Source: Acidobacteriota bacterium
Lineage (GTDB): Bacteria > Acidobacteriota > Terriglobia > Terriglobales > Acidobacteriaceae
DNA: 6,347 nt
Assembly: GCA_021801945.1 (NCBI GenBank)
Contig: JAKABE010000203.1
Span: 1-6,347 of the forward strand
Direction of reading: 5' to 3'
Shown here: positions 5,653 through 6,347 of the stretch, piece by piece
Layout: each line of letters starts with the position of its first letter
Numbering within the stretch: the first letter of the stretch is position 1
Made by a program: the position numbers and the translations under genes
Notes under the pieces: model-generated
The model's database searches: none
What the model was told of the DNA's origin: nothing
What the model saw: the letters and a program-made list of their open reading frames with translations, nothing else

Positions 5653-6347
5653 GTGGTTGATGCACGAAAAGCGTCGGATCATCCTGATTATCCGGGCACT
5701 TGTCAGCAGTTTCGCGCGTGGTTTCCCGACGAGCAATCGTGCGTTGCCTATCTGGAGCGGCTGCGTTGGCCGGCGGGTTTTCGCTGTCCAGGATGCGCCG
5801 GCGAGAAGGGATAGCGGCTCGGCGATGGCTCCTGGGCATGTTCCGGTTGCGCTCGCAGGATCTCAGTAACCGCAGGAACGATCTTTGACCGCAGCCGCGT
5901 TTCCTTGGCGGATTGGTTTACGGCTTTCTGGTTCATGACCAACCAGAAGCATGGCATCAGCGCACTGGGCTTGCAGCGATTGTTGGGTCTGGGCAGCGAT
6001 CGGACCGCCTGGACGATGGTGCGCAAATTGCGCTCGGCCATGGTGCGTCCGGCGCGCGAGAGACTCTCGGGCACGGTCGAAGTGGATGAGACCTGTGGGC
6101 GGCATGGCACAGGGTACGCGTGGCCGTGGCGCAGAGCGGAGATTCATCGTGGTGATTGCCATGGAACTGCTTGACCCCATAGGTTTTGGGCGCGTGCGTC
6201 TGCGACGGGTGCGGATGTTTCCTCGGCCCGTCTGATTCCCTTTGTCGAATACGCGGTTGAGCCGGGAAGCGCGGTTCGCACCGACGCCTGGAAGGGCTAC
6301 AACGGATTATCCAAGCGGAATTACCATCACCAGGCCATCAACTTGTC
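5653..6347 (+). pseudogene. IS1595-family transposase, decayed (one nonsense codon, two frameshifts; 3' end outside window)
   Basis: Joined by hand, the frames give an IS1595-type transposase. It has an N-terminal part with DYPGTCQQFRAWFPDE (from 5686) and LERLRWPAGF. A zinc ribbon follows, with CPGC (5785-5796) and CSGC (5839-5850). Next come SVTAGTIFDRSR, MTNQKHGISALGLQR and LSGTVEVDET, whose first catalytic Asp is at 6085-6087. The last part reads VEPGSAVRTDAWKGYNGL, with the second Asp at 6283-6285. The ISXO2-like DDE domain continues past the window. There are three lesions. A TAG at 5812-5814 stands where relatives, as I recall them, have Trp (TGG). A shift near 6094 (two bases missing in the DET-x-VGG turn) moves reading to another frame. 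A second shift near 6212 (one base missing at RRV-P-D) returns to the first frame. The first frame is closed at 6172-6174 between the two shifts. GTG at 5653 is the likely original start, bounded by an upstream TAG at 5638. Terminal inverted repeats could not be identified. Confidence 0.88.

Noticed and set aside
5447..5839. 130-aa minus-strand open frame across the orphan region and transposase start
   Set aside because: It overlaps the well-conserved transposase N-terminus in antisense. It has no motif and no ribosome site.
1..6347. CRISPR array, toxin-antitoxin pair, phage module or defence island
   Set aside because: No regularly spaced direct repeats and no protein of these classes were seen. 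The genes look like ordinary chromosomal genes plus one insertion-sequence remnant.

Overview
The window looks like chromosomal DNA of an Acidobacteriota (Terriglobia-type) bacterium. The sequence is GC-rich. The left-edge secreted protein, the bactofilin, the methyltransferase-like protein and the S10 peptidase all read like acidobacterial homologues. This assignment rests on recognition, not on a database search.

Layout: (1) 1-595, minus strand: the N-terminal 198 codons of a secreted protein of unknown function, cut by the window edge. (2) 596-706: a divergent intergenic region with a plausible sigma70 promoter for the rightward genes. (3) 707-1801, plus strand: a bactofilin (127 aa) followed 57 bp later by a SAM-methyltransferase-like protein (217 aa, TTG start), probably one transcription unit. 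(4) 1808-1846: a perfect 17-bp inverted repeat with a 5-nt loop between two convergent genes. (5) 1947-3242, minus strand: a LarA-like protein (431 aa) with a strong AGGAGG site. The nickel-pincer ligand positions of lactate racemase appear conserved in it. (6) 3243-3506: a divergent intergenic region with an exact TATAAT box. (7) 3507-5156, plus strand: an exported serine carboxypeptidase of family S10 with a complete catalytic triad, followed at once by a GC-rich hairpin. (8) 5204-5652: about 450 bp with no supportable gene. (9) 5653 to the right edge: a decayed IS1595-family transposase with one nonsense codon and two frameshifts.

The genes do not form one pathway. The bactofilin/methyltransferase pair suggests a cell-envelope or cytoskeletal role. 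The S10 enzyme and the left-edge protein are predicted to be exported. The LarA-like enzyme stands alone, with no visible cofactor-biosynthesis genes (larB, larC, larE). I see no CRISPR array, tRNA, rRNA, phage or recognisable defence system. The most interesting items are the LarA-like protein of unknown substrate, the long perfect palindrome, and a small family of AGTGGG stem-loops confined to intergenic DNA.
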